Positions 12,994 through 24,483 of a stretch of DNA of 64,000 nucleotides are shown here, one piece after another. The stretch is from assembly GCF_040954835.1 (NCBI RefSeq), contig NC_090712.1:6333284-6397283 (forward strand), in the 5' to 3' direction. The translations under genes and the position numbers were made by a program. Positions within the stretch are counted from its first letter, which is position 1. The number at the start of each line of letters is the position of its first letter. Origin of the DNA: Lepisosteus oculatus (lineage: Eukaryota; Chordata; Actinopteri; Semionotiformes; Lepisosteidae). The notes beneath the pieces were generated by a model. The model saw only the letters and a program-made list of their open reading frames with translations. It was not told the origin of the DNA and did not search any database.

Positions 12994-13036
12994 CTATACC
13001 TTAAATACAGTATAAGTCACTATATTTAAGGTATAG
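12994..13036. repeat. Perfect 14-bp inverted repeat
   Basis: CTATACCTTAAATA at 12994-13007 is the exact reverse complement of TATTTAAGGTATAG at 13023-13036, with a 15-nt spacer. It could be a hairpin or a remnant of a small inverted-repeat transposon. No coding sequence or known RNA family is recognisable around it. Confidence 0.6.
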
Positions 13037-13129
13037 TTACCTTACTCATAGTCTGGCTAAATGTAGTTAAATTATGCAGTTAATAAAACCAACTGTGTAA
13101 TTGCATATTTGAGTATGCTGCAAAAATTC

Positions 13130-14397
13130 AAACAGCCATCTCACAGCTCGCAACACAACCTCTTCGAACCCCTCCAGTCTGGTTTCAGACAATAACACAG
13201 CACAAAAACCACCCTTGTTAAAGTCACTATTCCAGTTCTCTGACTATCCTTGTTCTCCTTGACCTCAGTGCTGCTTTGGACACTTAATTGTGATGTCTTA
13301 CTTTCTCGTCTTGAGACTTTTGTCTCTTTGTCTCTCTTGAGGGTTTCAGTTCTGATGTTGGGTTTGTTACGTCTGGTGTTCCTCGGTGCCTGAAGCTGGG
13401 CCCCCTACTTTTGAGCATTTACATGTTCCCACATGTCAGTTACTAAAATCAGTCTGAATGATCATGTCTATGCTGATGATACTCAAATCTACGTCCACAC
13501 TCAACCTGACACTGAAGTAGCAGTTTCTGCACTAATTGCATCTCTGACATAACATCCTGGATGACTAAAAATGTCCTTCATTTGAGCTGTGACAAGACTG
13601 AAGTCGTGCTTCTCTGCACCTCCTAGCAACTCTCAACTATGTAAAACCAATGCAGTAACCTTATCTGTGGATAGTTCTGACTTTGAGTTTCAATCTAAAT
13701 TGAAGAACGGGGGGTGATATTTGATTGAAGCTTGACGTTTGACCCACATGCAAAATATTGTAAAAACATTCTTCCATTTCAGAAGCAATGGCAGACTATG
13801 TCCTACATTGTCTCTGACTGTAACACAAAAGTTGTCAAATGTCAATACATTTGTCTTTTCCAGAATTGATTACTGTAAAGCCCTGCTCACTGGGGTGTAT
13901 AGAGGCACACTGAACTCACCTCAGTATGTCCAGAATTCAGCAGCCAGAATCCTGACCAGGTCTAATGCAAGTGATCTCATTACTCCTGTCCTGGAGCCCT
14001 TGCACTGGCTTCCTGTCAGATTAGGTGACGACTTCAAAATGCTCCTGCCGCCCGTGAAGAATGTGAAAGTGAAGTATTCCAACGCGCATGTACAAATGGC
14101 ATTACACTCCTCTACCTTCAAGGCTTAGATGGGTACCTATCTGAAATTATCTTCCTACTCCCCACCTGCCAGTCTTCATTCATCTGATTCTGGTCTCCTG
14201 TTTGTCTCCTTGGGTCACCTATGTGTGACTCTCGCTACACCCTGATTCTGAATTCCCGAAGGAAATCAGAGTAACCTTCTCCGATTGAACTTCTTCTTTA
14301 GAAAGGCTTTTATTTAATTGGTGTGGTGTCTGTTTTAACTGTTTTTTTTAACTTGTCCTGTAAAGTGCTTTGCTCTGAGAAGATAACTTTATGTAAA

Positions 14398-14430
<33 letters not shown>
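13130..14430 (+). mobile_element. Decayed L2-like LINE, reverse transcriptase region to 3' tail
   Basis: Disrupted frames show LINE reverse transcriptase hallmarks in the right order. A LLDLSAAFDT-like stretch lies near 13260, a GPLL-like stretch near 13400, the catalytic YADD in YADDTQIY at 13469-13480, and FSRIDYCKALLTG near 13860. These are followed by ARILTRSNASDLITPVLEPL and HWLPVR near 13940-14020. The 3' end has an L2-type AAAGTGCTTTG motif and an ATT-repeat tail (14397-14429). Stops and frameshifts show that it is inactive. The L2 assignment rests on the LTPVL/HWLPVR region and the tail. Confidence 0.8.
14397..14429. repeat. ATT microsatellite at LINE tail
   Basis: About eleven ATT units follow the L2-like 3' end directly, as is usual for this LINE class. 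Confidence 0.9.
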
Positions 14431-14638
14431 CAAAAAAGTATTTAACTATTTATTTAAAAATAATAAACATTTACTAGGTTGTTTCATTTTGACGTCGATT
14501 CTTTTGTTTTCATTAACTGCTGTCAGTTTAGGGGGGTAATTCAAAAGCTTAGCTCTAGCTAAGGGTCCTGGGAGCAGGTGTTGAGTTGAAAGTACCTCCC
14601 AAGTCTTGCGCGATCGTGGCTCGAGTCATTGGAGAGGG

Positions 14639-14690
14639 ACTACAAGTCCCAGAAGGCACAGGGTTTGCAAGCCCTCTTCCTATTGGCTGT
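14639..14690 (+). promoter_or_regulatory. B3GALNT2 promoter: ZNF143-type site and inverted CCAAT box
   Basis: ACTACAAGTCCCAGAAGGC at 14639-14657 closely matches the ZNF143/STAF motif that is common in vertebrate housekeeping promoters (ACTACAATTCCCAGAATGC type). ATTGG at 14682-14686 is an inverted NF-Y (CCAAT) site. Both lie 160-205 bp upstream of the B3GALNT2 start codon, so transcription probably starts around 14,700-14,800. Matches are by eye, and the start site is an inference. Confidence 0.65.
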
Positions 14691-14843
14691 ACGTTCCTCT
14701 TCCACAGAGCAACGCACCGGGAGACATGGGGGTTTCGGCGTGTATTATGTTGAGGAACTGAGTTGTGTGGGTCGAGGTGGTCCCGTGGAGCTTGCTAATT
14801 CATACAAAATTAAACGCCGGGATTTATACCAACGAGGCTGTCC

Positions 14844-17800
14844 ATGCGAAGCCTAGCGTTGCTCTTGTGCCCGTGTGTTGTCGCGGTAGCGGTGCATCTT
14901 TGGTTGGTAATAAGCAGAACCGCCTCCTTTTTGGATCTCCTGCATTCAGGTATGTAGTGTTGCTATCAGTTTTGAACTTGAACTTTTGATAAAGCACGTA
15001 ACAGAAAGTGATATCGCTTTGCTTTTCTTGCTCGGTTGTCTCTTATGTTTTGTTTTTGGCTCTGTGCTTTTTTACTACGATGATTGATCTCAAGCCGTTT
15101 TAGTTTAGTCTTGTGTTCGACCTTGAGGTCTTCGATTTTTGCATTTGCTATATTCTAGCAAACGCACAAACGTCTTGCTAAAGTTAGGCTGCGGTTTGAT
15201 ACTGTTACTTTTTGTTATTCTGTAACGCTAGTTGCTGACGTTTTCAGATCAAATTTTGCAAGAGAGGAAAACACGATATATCCCTTGTCCAGTGGACATA
15301 AATAGAACGTGGGCTGTCCACATCGTTTTAAAATGCACAAATTACTATGTATCTATTGCACGAATAGCACATCGTGCGATTAAAAGTAAGTGAGAAGTTT
15401 AAAGTTGACTTTTTACTCCTTGTGACGGTCACTTCTAGTACAGCTCTCTTTAGTATTCAGAAATCTGGGAGATGAAGCGACAGCTGTAGACGTCCCTAAA
15501 AATAAAAAATTCCGTCGAGTTCGCTAGTTTATAAATTGCACTGGCGCTGCGATTTGTTTATTGAGTTACTTGTACGGGAGTGAAAAAAACTTATACGAAA
15601 TATATTACTATTAACTATATTTACATCTCGGAAATGCAGATCTTTAGCGTAGTAGTTTTAATTCAGCAGTTTTGTTGCAACATTTGCCTTCGTCAGGAGT
15701 ATGAAAAATCTTAAAAGGCATCATACACCTCTCCCTTTTGTCTGTATATGGATTGCATTGGGCTGTTTTAAAATAAAGGTCATATATCCATGCCCGTTTT
15801 CTGATGACTGTTCTTGTTGGTGTAAAAACGCCAAATAACACATCCCAACATGACGCCAGGTATTGAACAGTTGTAAAGTTTAAAGGGCGTTTTTAATGAA
15901 GCATTATAAGGAACTGGTGTCCGTACTTTGGAGGCAAATGCATAAATGCTGAAATAAATAAAAACGGTATTTTGCGCTTAATGTCGAAACTGGGCTTCTT
16001 GGTGTCTTACAAATAGGTCAGGAGTGTACTTCTTGCGAGCTTCTTGTCGGAGTGCTGTCCGCAAGACATCATCATGGTCTCAGGGAGGCGATAAGAAATA
16101 CTTGGCTTGGGTACCTCCGACAGCACCCTCATTTCCGACACCGGTGCGTATTGAGTTTTAATGTCATTTTCTGCAGATTGCAAATGAGGGCAATGATCGA
16201 TCCTTGTCAGGTGGGACTTTCCCCTGTGGCCGGCAGCGGGGGCACTTCTGTGGTGCTGTCCCCAGTGAGTTCGCCAAAGACCTTTCCTGCGCTACGAGAA
16301 GAAACGGGATGTTGAATTTCCTATTGGAAATTAATTTCACTCAGTAATTTGTAATTAACGTTCTAGCGACATCCGTTAACGTCCAGCTGGCACATTATCT
16401 TATCCCTGCACCCCGGCCCTATTTTCCTGTACCTGTGAGAATATACCTTTCTGACGGTTTAACATCCCCCAGGCAATATCACTTCTTCCCAGTGTCTGTG
16501 CTTGTGTCGGTGTAGGTCAGGCATTCGGGACAGCAGGACAGAGGTATGGCTCTCTCAGCCCTCCTCAGTGAAACAGTGCCTTTACAACGTGAGTTATTGC
16601 CAGAGAGCTGCCAAGTTTAACCGGGCTGTCTGACTTGGCAGCAGAGCGCAGAGAATCGCATGCGCTCGACGATGGGCACGCTTACAGCACACATCGATTC
16701 CCAGGCCCGTCGATTCTCGAGCCAGTCATTGGAAATGGCCCCTTGCAGGAGTTTTCCCAGCAGCTTCTGTTGCCCTAGTGACGCATGTGGGGCTGTTTGA
16801 GATGTGGTGTGACAGAACACCGACTTATTTGGCTCCTTACACACCACTGCTCCAAGGAACCCCCTCTCAGTGGGTCATTAACGCAGCACCGTTTGGAGCG
16901 TCTTGCCTGCGAGTTTTTTCCTGCTGGCATCAGTTTATCCCCCCGCGAGCGTCGACGGTTTGGCGTTGTCTAAAGATGGAAACGAAGGGTGGGGTTGTTG
17001 CTGGCTGGGGCGTGGCCCTGCATGAGCCTCTCTGCTGTGCTGGTCTGCAGGGTGGCGGTGAAGTTCATCATTGGGACTCATGGCTGTGCTGTGCCGGAAG
17101 AGGACAGAGAGGACCCGTACTCCTGCACCCTGCTCAACCTTACTGAGCCAGGTGAGTGCTCCCCTTCCAGCTCGGGACTCTCCGCTGGCAGTGAGGGCCT
17201 AGGGCAGGCCGAACTGTGAACGAGTCTCCAGTCGCGCACAATCCCGCTGAGCAAGGCCAGTCTTCTGGGATTGAGGGAACAGGCCGTGATTCACCATGCC
17301 GGCAGGGAGATGGGCATTGCACCCCGTAACTTTATAGAACAGCGCTGAGAGTTCATACGCTCACAGGTGCAGGTGTGGTCCGATTGTCTTCTGACTTCTC
17401 TCCATCCTGTATGTTCAAAGTGAACTGCACTCTGGGACTTGCATGAAAAATTCTACAGGTTGCAGAACTAGAACTAAATATTTAACCCTCCGAGATCAAA
17501 GCAGGGGTCTGCTTTCTTGCTTGGCTCTCACGCAGGTTGGATGTTTTATTATTGGTGCAGAGCAAGGTCTCCCTAGGTTAAACACGAAACGTGAGACATG
17601 AGAGCAGGCACACACCTGTCAATATTCGTCGCTGGCAGGAAGGAAGGGGTGCGCTAACTTCGTGAACTTCAGAGCAGTGCTGTGTATCTCGTGTTGTTGC
17701 CTGTAAGCGCCTGGGGCAAACGCATTGTTCTTCATTCTGCATTGTAAGGCAGAATCCCCCAGTTAAATTGCACTTAAATCACCACAGCTGGGCTAGAACT

Positions 17801-20800
17801 AAATGGGTATGATTCTAGTTATTTTTCAGCTGTGTCCCAGTGGTTAATAAAAATAAATGTTCCCAGAATATTCGGTTCAGTTGTCCTTGTGGCCACCCTG
17901 CTCTGCCTTTGGTAGCTGACAGTCAGTTTGAATCTTTTGCGTGTACATCCGTGTGAAGTCTTTTAAGTTTAAATTGTCTTTTTAAGCACATTAGGGCAGA
18001 ATAAAATGCACAGAGCAGCCTTGCACTGGAAGATTGCAGTGTTTTGTGTGATTGAACAAATAAACATGAGCCCTGTCTTCGAGTCCTTTTGAAGTCAGGG
18101 TCAGGATCAGGCTGTGTGTTGACTTTGACAGTTTCCAATAGCAATTTTTCAGTGAGGCCGAGTTCTTTGTTTTGCACCGACAAGACTGCAGAATTAATCA
18201 TTTAATTAGCAAGGAAATTTATAGAAATTCAGCATTGCTCTGGAAAGCACTTCACTCTCGGCTGCCCCTAGCAACTGAAAAACATCTGGCTCACTAACTC
18301 CACTGTCTTAGACTGGCTTTAGTCTAGAGGCACAGAGAAGCAGCTCGTACCCAAAATGTAAAAAGCAAAAATATATTTCTTCTTTAACAGCCTTGTGCTT
18401 TTCATTAAGCTCTTGGCGTCTATACTCAGTGCTTTTGATTTTTTTCTTTCTTGAACAAAATATGTGGAGTTGCCGTTCTCATTGATATCGTGGTGCTTGT
18501 GGGTTTTTAAAAAAAATATTTTTCTAAGTGATTATCCTGAAAAAGATGTCTGTAGATGGGATGTGCTGATGCAGTTTAGGACTTGTGCATCGTGGCCATG
18601 AGTTATAACTGAGCTGTAGTACTCAGAACTAAATGTACCATTTGCTCAGCTGTGTAATAACCTACAGTGAACTGATTGTGCTGCTGTGGCAGGTATGCGA
18701 GAGTTAATTGGCGGACACTGAGTTAAAAAAGGGATGCTGTGGTCAGTCATTGCCTCATGTCTGTTGCTCTTAATCCCAGTGACCGGGCAGGAAACTGAAA
18801 TCCTGTCCATGCCGGATGCCTCTGTCCTCTCTGCCTCGGAGGCCTCGGTTGTCAGCCTGGACTTCAAAGTCCTGCACCCCATTGTGATCACGCGGCTGGG
18901 GGTGTTCCCCGACGGGCCCGATCAGGGGTTCAGGAGGAACGTCACCGTCAGGCTCTTCCAGCTGGAGCAGGAGGTGAGAGCTTCTCCCTGCTCCTTCCTG
19001 CTGCAGGTCCCAGCTGCTGGACCGAGAAGCGGATGTGTCCCGTTCAGCAAGCGGGATAATTCTGTGGCCATAGAGGCCTTTTCTGGTATTTCAGAACATG
19101 CCTGAAGTTATTCAACATGTAGAAGCAATTCACCCCTTTCGCCTTTCCCAGACTCAGGGCTGCATGTAGCTGTGAGAAAATTGTGTGAAGGCAGTTCTCT
19201 AATTAACCAGAGTGCAAAAGGCTATTCATTCATGTTCCCTCCCACCTCGACCATCACCTTTCAAACACAGTGCAAAGAAAATATAACCTGGGTGGTCGAT
19301 GCCCAAAATCCTCGCCTTGTCTCCTGCTGTGGCTCCAGTGGCAGGACCTGCTTTGTTTCTCTTTCTCAGGAAGCGATCGTTACAGCCCGGTTCAGCCCAA
19401 TCAGCTTTGGGGTCAGTGTGAACGGGGTCTGGTACAAACCAGTGGAGCAGTTCATCCTGCCAAAGGTGAGTCTGCAGCTTCCGGTCGTACTGTAGGTGGC
19501 GGTGTGATCCAGAGGCCGGGAAACCCATCAGAAATGGAAACTAATTTAAAGTCCTTTGCCAATACTGTACCTGACTGAAGGAGAATAATGCTTTAGGTGT
19601 TTTTTTTTGTTAGGCAGTGGACAGTTGAATATGGCAAAGATCTGTTTTGTGTTTGGCACACACCAGATCAAGCGCGGATGTTGTGATCTGTGTGTGGACT
19701 GATCCAGTTCAGGAGTGTGAACCTTGTCAGAAGGCTGTCCTGGTGTGACCGTGGCTTTTCGCTGGTCTTGTCCCCAGGGGTTCGAAGGCACGCTGGTCTG
19801 GGAGAGTGTGGACTCGGAGAGCCTCATCACAGCCAACGTCTCTGCAGTGCAGTTTAACAGCGGGGGTGGGGTGGTGAGAGTTTCTCCAGTACGTGGTCTT
19901 GACCATTCTTCATACCCCAGTAGTGACCTTTTTTTTATTTTAATGGTTTGCACTGGTGTGTTATTCGGATGTTTGAATGTTCTGAACAGAATATTATGTC
20001 ATTCTCACAGCCATGAGAAATTGGTTCTTGAGTTCAGTCACCAATTAAATAGGGCAGTGGTTGGCATGGCATAGTGGATATGCATTTGGACTCGTAACTG
20101 GAGGGTTGTGGGTTCGAATCCCCGCTACAGACACTGCCACTGTATCTTGAGAGCTGTACTGTACCCCAGCTGATCCAGTTCGCCCAGTGGGGACCAGCAT
20201 TGTGGGGGTCCCATACTCTCTTCTGCTTAACAGAAGGGAACAATCTGGACTTTTTTAACCAGGTTAAGTGATTTATTTTGAAAATGAAGGATTTAACATC
20301 TTTACTTTTCGTTCTGTGTTTTTTTTGCGCACTGAAAACCTCCCGTGGCGACAGCATTGCTGCGTCGCTGCGCCTGGGGCCCAGGAGCTGGGGTGCTGTC
20401 TGTGAGGAGTTTGTATGTTCTCCCCGGGTTCACTGGGGGTTCCTCCGGGTGGTGTGGGTGTGTGTACTTGTCCGTGTGTGCCCTGCGATGGACTGGCGTC
20501 CCATCCAAGGTGTACCCTGCCTTGTGCTCCTTGCTTGCTGGGATAGACTCCAGCTCCCTGTACGCGACCCAGTACGGGATAAAATGGCTGGATGGGTGAC
20601 CAAGCTCTGTGGAGCGATGGAAATGATGGCCCTTGTGTGTTTCAGCCGGAGGATGGCATCTTACCACATCGGAGCACTCAGGGGGTCCCTGGCCTGGCTG
20701 GAGGGTTCACGTTCACCGTGTACGGTGAGTCCACCTCTCCACGAAACTTCCAGGGGTGTGCCGATTGAACTGGTCGATTCTTGAAAATTGTAAAGGCATT

Positions 20801-23800
20801 GTGTCCATGGAGCTTGTTAATGTAGCTGAACATATTTCAGGAGCTTGGAGGTGAAACCCTGACCAAGCGGTTTGCTTTTGTATTCTCTTGTAACCTTTAA
20901 TGTTCCCTGAAAAGTAAGAAGAAACAAAAAAAAGCCAGTTGTCTCCGATTTCACATGATGTTGAGAATATTGTTGAGTTTTACTTGATCTGTAGGGCCCA
21001 TATTAAAACGCAGAGCTCGAGCACTGTAGCTGCAGTGCAAGAAACAATTCGGTTTCAGTTTCGTGACCAAGTGATGAACTCTGGAAGTCTTTGTTTTCAC
21101 GCCTGAGTGTGTTCAAGTTTCTTTAGTTTAATCAATCACTTTTCAAATGTGCCATCTCAGACATAGAACAAAAGTACACTGGACTCAGCGGATCAATGCA
21201 GCAATTGATTGAAACAAATAATCCTCATCTTCAAACCAAATCTCGCCTGACCATCGACGTGTATGTATGTGATTGAATTCAGATGAGAATGTTAATTTGG
21301 AATCATATGTGAAGAAACTTGAAGTATAAAATAGCTTAACCATCTGATAATGATGTTTCTTCAGCACGCTAACACGCATGTGATTAATTTAAAATGAGAG
21401 ACTGCAGGAAGAGGCCATGCTAGGAAAAATACTTAGATATCTGTTGAGAGGGCATTTCCATATTTATAGTTAAGCGTGGCATTTAAATCAAAGAATTAAT
21501 TCCATCTGACCATTGTTCTCAAAATCAAATAAATTATTTGGGAAATAGTTAAAATCCGTTTTAAATCAAGGGATATCTGTACATCCATGCATTTTCTAAC
21601 TGCTTCATCCAGTTTATGGTTTTGGGTTTGCAGAAGGCTATCCTGTTTTTGCAAAATTATTCAGTACTGTAGTACAACCTCATTTACAGTGTTGTATATA
21701 GATTTAGTTACCATATTACAAAAAAGATATTGCTGATCTGTAGGAGGAGTGATCAGATATCTTCTCAGGTTTTAAGGAATGTCCTGTTTGGAAAGGGTAA
21801 AGGAACCAATTTTTTGATTGAAGCTGATTAAAATATTGAAAATCTGCAAAGGCATTGGATCAGTTAACTACTAATGCTCAAATGGGCTAGATGGGCAAAA
21901 TTAAATTAAAGCTGATGAGAACACAAGGTGTTTTTTACACAGAGGGTGGTAGGAGTCTGCAACAGGCTGCCCAGCCGTGCTGTTGGAGCGGATGTCCTGA
22001 CTTCTTTCAAGGAGCTCCTGGATGAGACCCTGATGGGCGATCTGCTGGCATCCAAGTGGCTAAACGTCTCCTGTTGTCACGAACCTCTTTCGTCTTCTTG
22101 TGCCCCAGACACGGAGGGCCTGGCGGAGATGCTGAGGGGACGGCCCGGGCGGGTGAAGAGTCATGCTGAAGCCCTGCTAGAGGAGGACGCTGCTCTGCAG
22201 AGGGAGAGCCTTCAGCATGGAGACATGGTCTTCGTCGATGTGGTGGACACGTACAGAAATGTGCCTTCTAAACTGCTGCAGTTCTACAAATGGTAGGGCT
22301 CCACGAGTCCTGGGGGACAGGCATGTATTGAAATGTCTGCTGCACTCTCCAGGTAGAAGATTAAGTTCTTGATTAAATACTGGGATGGTTCTCTAAGGGA
22401 GAATGTTCTTCATTATTTTAGCCCTTTCCTAACGGAATATTACAGTGCATGTGATTGGAAGGTCACTGCAGTCAAGTCAACAAGGATGTGGTGCTGGTTG
22501 CTAGATTTATTTTTCCAATCTCATTAAATAGCCAAAGCAATTTAAAAGGGAAGGGGAACAGGGTTTTAACTCGATACCGATTTTCCTTCCACCAGGGCTG
22601 TGAGGAATGCAGACTTTGATCTGCTTCTGAAGACGGATGATGACTGTTACATCGACGTAGACGCGGTGTTAATGAAGATAGACCACAAAGGGCTGAGGAG
22701 GAGGAATTTTTGGTGGGGGAAGTGAGTACAACCGGTAGTACAGCAGGATAGCACGGATGCTCTCTCCATTTACCTTACAGATAACGCATGCGTCATGTGA
22801 ATGATTGAATTTGGCTCTTCTGCATAATTCCAGCACATTTTCTGAGACAGCCCAGTATGGAGTGTCGTACCCTGGTGTCGGGGGATTGTGTGTGTGTGTG
22901 TTCTCGTGTCGGGGGAGTGTGCCCGTGCTGACGGGGGCGGGGGGGGGCGGTGAGTGTTCAGGGTGAGAGTGCTCTCAGCGTCGGTATCCTGTGCAGTTTC
23001 AGACAGAGCTGGGCAGTGGACCGCACTGGGAAGTGGCAGGAGCTGGAATATGCCAGCCCAGCCTATCCTGCGTTCGCCTGTGGCTCTGGCTACGTCGCCT
23101 CGCAGGATCTCATCCAGTGGCTCGCAGACGATGCTGAACGGCTGAAGGCCTACCAGGTACTAAAACCTCCCTGTCCCCTGTCAGGGGCGCTGAGAGCCAG
23201 CAAGAGTCCCAGGGCAGACGGTCTTTCTGGGCCCCTGAAAATTGGTTTTAAATTACTGGAGTTATAAATGTCCAAACGAAGTAAATGTTAATTGTGTTAT
23301 TCTGAATGTCATGACAGCACACAATGTAAACCTCACCATGAACGCCATCAAACTGAATAAAGTAGGCCTACGATAGTAAGAAAGCCAGAATATTATGGTG
23401 AATAACACTCACTATAGTATATGCCATTGAAAAAAGAAAAAAACTGTAACGTACTTTGGAAACTGCGTGAACATGTTGGCATTGTGCATATAAATCGTGC
23501 CAGTACCACATTTAAATTACTACGCAGACAATCGTTAAACTATAAGCACAGCACTGCAGTACACTACCATTCGTACAAATTCCAACACGGGGGCTTTGCG
23601 TGCTTAGCGATTTGCGAGAACGTCTATGACGCTGTCAAAATCTCACGTTCTGGCGAGGCGTTCTCCCACCGCAACTAATCTCTCCAGGGCTAGAAATAGC
23701 GAATACAGTGATGCAAAAACTGAAACTTGCGTCACGTGACGTAAATTGTGTTTATCCCATAATAAATAAGTAACAATCTCCTGAGACAACTAAAGGCTTC

Positions 23801-24483
23801 GTGGATGGCAACCAGTTATCAGCTCAAATTACAGTTATTGCTGCAAACTATTAGATGAGTCAACATTGATCAAGGTCGGGCCCTGACTTGTGAAGGGGAA
23901 GCCGTTCCAAAAGGTGAGGAATTGTAAACCCACTAACAATAACAAGACCCACGGCCCCCCTCTCGTCAGGCCTCTCCCCAGATCACTTAAAGATGTCCTT
24001 TAAGTGCTTTTGTATAACCGTTTTAAACCCTTTTATCCTACTAGAATTGATTTTGTTATTTTAACCATTTCTTACATTTAGGAGGATATTAAGGAATTAT
24101 TTTTTGTATTGATAAAGTTTGAACACCCGAAAGTTTTTTTTTTTCCTCTCCAACGGGTGTTGTTCGTTGTAGGGTGAAGATGTCAGCATGGGTATATGGA
24201 TGGCAGCGATCGGGCCTCGAAAATTTCAGGTTAGTCCAGTGGCGTGCAGCTTGAAAAGGTTGCTGCTTCCAGCCGACGTCCCTTCGCTGTTTCAGGGGTA
24301 ATGAGGTTTGCCCCCCCCTCTCTCTCGTCTCTCCGGGGTCAGGACCCAGGCTGGCTGTGCGAGAAGGACTGCCACGCGGACATGCTGTCCTCCCCTCAGC
24401 ACTCTCCCGCGGAGCTGCTCTTGCTGTGGCGCCGGCGGAGCACCTGCGGGGATCCTTGCGGCTGTCCCGGAGACGATCAGTGA
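14844..24483 (+). CDS. B3GALNT2: Beta-1,3-N-acetylgalactosaminyltransferase 2, complete
   Basis: This is an ER type II membrane glycosyltransferase that adds beta-1,3-GalNAc to GlcNAc, needed for the phosphorylated O-mannose glycan of alpha-dystroglycan. Exons: 14844-14949, 16017-16143, 17051-17151, 18780-18973, 19370-19465, 19778-19888, 20646-20724, 22109-22292, 22596-22721, 22997-23156, 24173-24229 and 24343-24483. They join in phase into 493 aa (human 500). The start ATG opens [20 protein letters not shown], a signal anchor like the human N-terminus. [20 protein letters not shown] is the family's N-terminal motif, KTDDDCYID holds the metal-binding DxD, and [14 protein letters not shown] is the conserved EDV region. 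Sequons include NLT, NVT and NVS. The stem after the anchor is a few residues shorter than in human. The 3' end faces TBCE. Confidence 0.97.
20060..20250 (+). repeat. tRNA-derived SINE fragment in B3GALNT2 intron 6
   Basis: A tRNA-like head is visible, with an A-box region GGCATAGTGGAT and a B-box GGTTCGAATCCCC spaced as in a tRNA. It is followed by a body with GTACTGTACCCCAGCTGATCC. A related body occurs on the minus strand at about 42000-42200. The 3' limit is uncertain. It is not a tRNA gene because no cloverleaf closes downstream of the B-box. Confidence 0.7.
20345..20605 (+). repeat. GTTTGCATGTTCTCCC-family repeat, truncated copy
   Basis: The segment reads GTTTGTATGTTCTCCCCGGG, then CCTCCGGGTGGTGTGGGTG, GCGATGGACTGGCGTCCC, GTGTACCCTGCC, GGGATAGACTCCAG and a GGATGGGTG end. 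This is the order seen in the very common fish repeat of this name. A fuller copy lies at 55153-55490. This copy ends about 40 nt before B3GALNT2 exon 7. Confidence 0.8.
21590..21650 (-). repeat. End fragment of GTTTGCATGTTCTCCC-family repeat
   Basis: The plus strand reads CATCCATGCATTTTCTAACTGCTTCATCCAG, the usual inverted end of this repeat family, followed by a degraded AGAAGGCTATCCTG. Only a short piece remains, in B3GALNT2 intron 7. Confidence 0.55.
21851..22108 (+). repeat. LINE-tail family repeat adjoining B3GALNT2 exon 8
   Basis: Two family pieces are joined. 21851-21900 carries the end pattern (GGATCAGTTAACTACTAATG, then AATGGGCTAGATGGGC). From about 21921 a second copy begins with a TTTTTTACACAGAGGGTGG stretch, AACAGGCTGCCCAGC and GGAGCTCCTGGATGAGACCC. 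Its tail, CTCCTGTTGTCACGAACCTC followed by TTTCGTCTTCTTGTG, resembles the family tail CTCCTCTCGTTTGTAACC plus TTTCTT. That tail runs directly into the CCCCAG acceptor of exon 8 at 22109. Confidence 0.65.
22870..22950 (+). repeat. TG/G-rich low-complexity tract
   Basis: Repeated GTGTCGGGGGA units, a short TG run and a terminal run of G5-C-G9-C-GG (22933-22950) lie 46 nt before B3GALNT2 exon 10. Four or more G runs make a quadruplex possible on the non-template strand. This is ordinary low-complexity DNA except for its closeness to the splice site. Confidence 0.6.

Larger units (their letters stand above)
12066..14520. other. SRF-B3GALNT2 intergenic spacer
   Basis: No gene is recognised in this spacer. 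It holds a LINE-tail repeat copy (12214-12395), a 14-bp inverted repeat (12994-13036) and a decayed L2-like LINE (about 13130-14430) that ends in an ATT microsatellite. The rest is AT-rich sequence with nothing identifiable. Confidence 0.7.

Noticed and set aside
20060-20135. tRNA-like sequence with A and B boxes
   Set aside because: The downstream half does not close a cloverleaf, and the body continues into SINE sequence, so it is a SINE head and not a tRNA gene.
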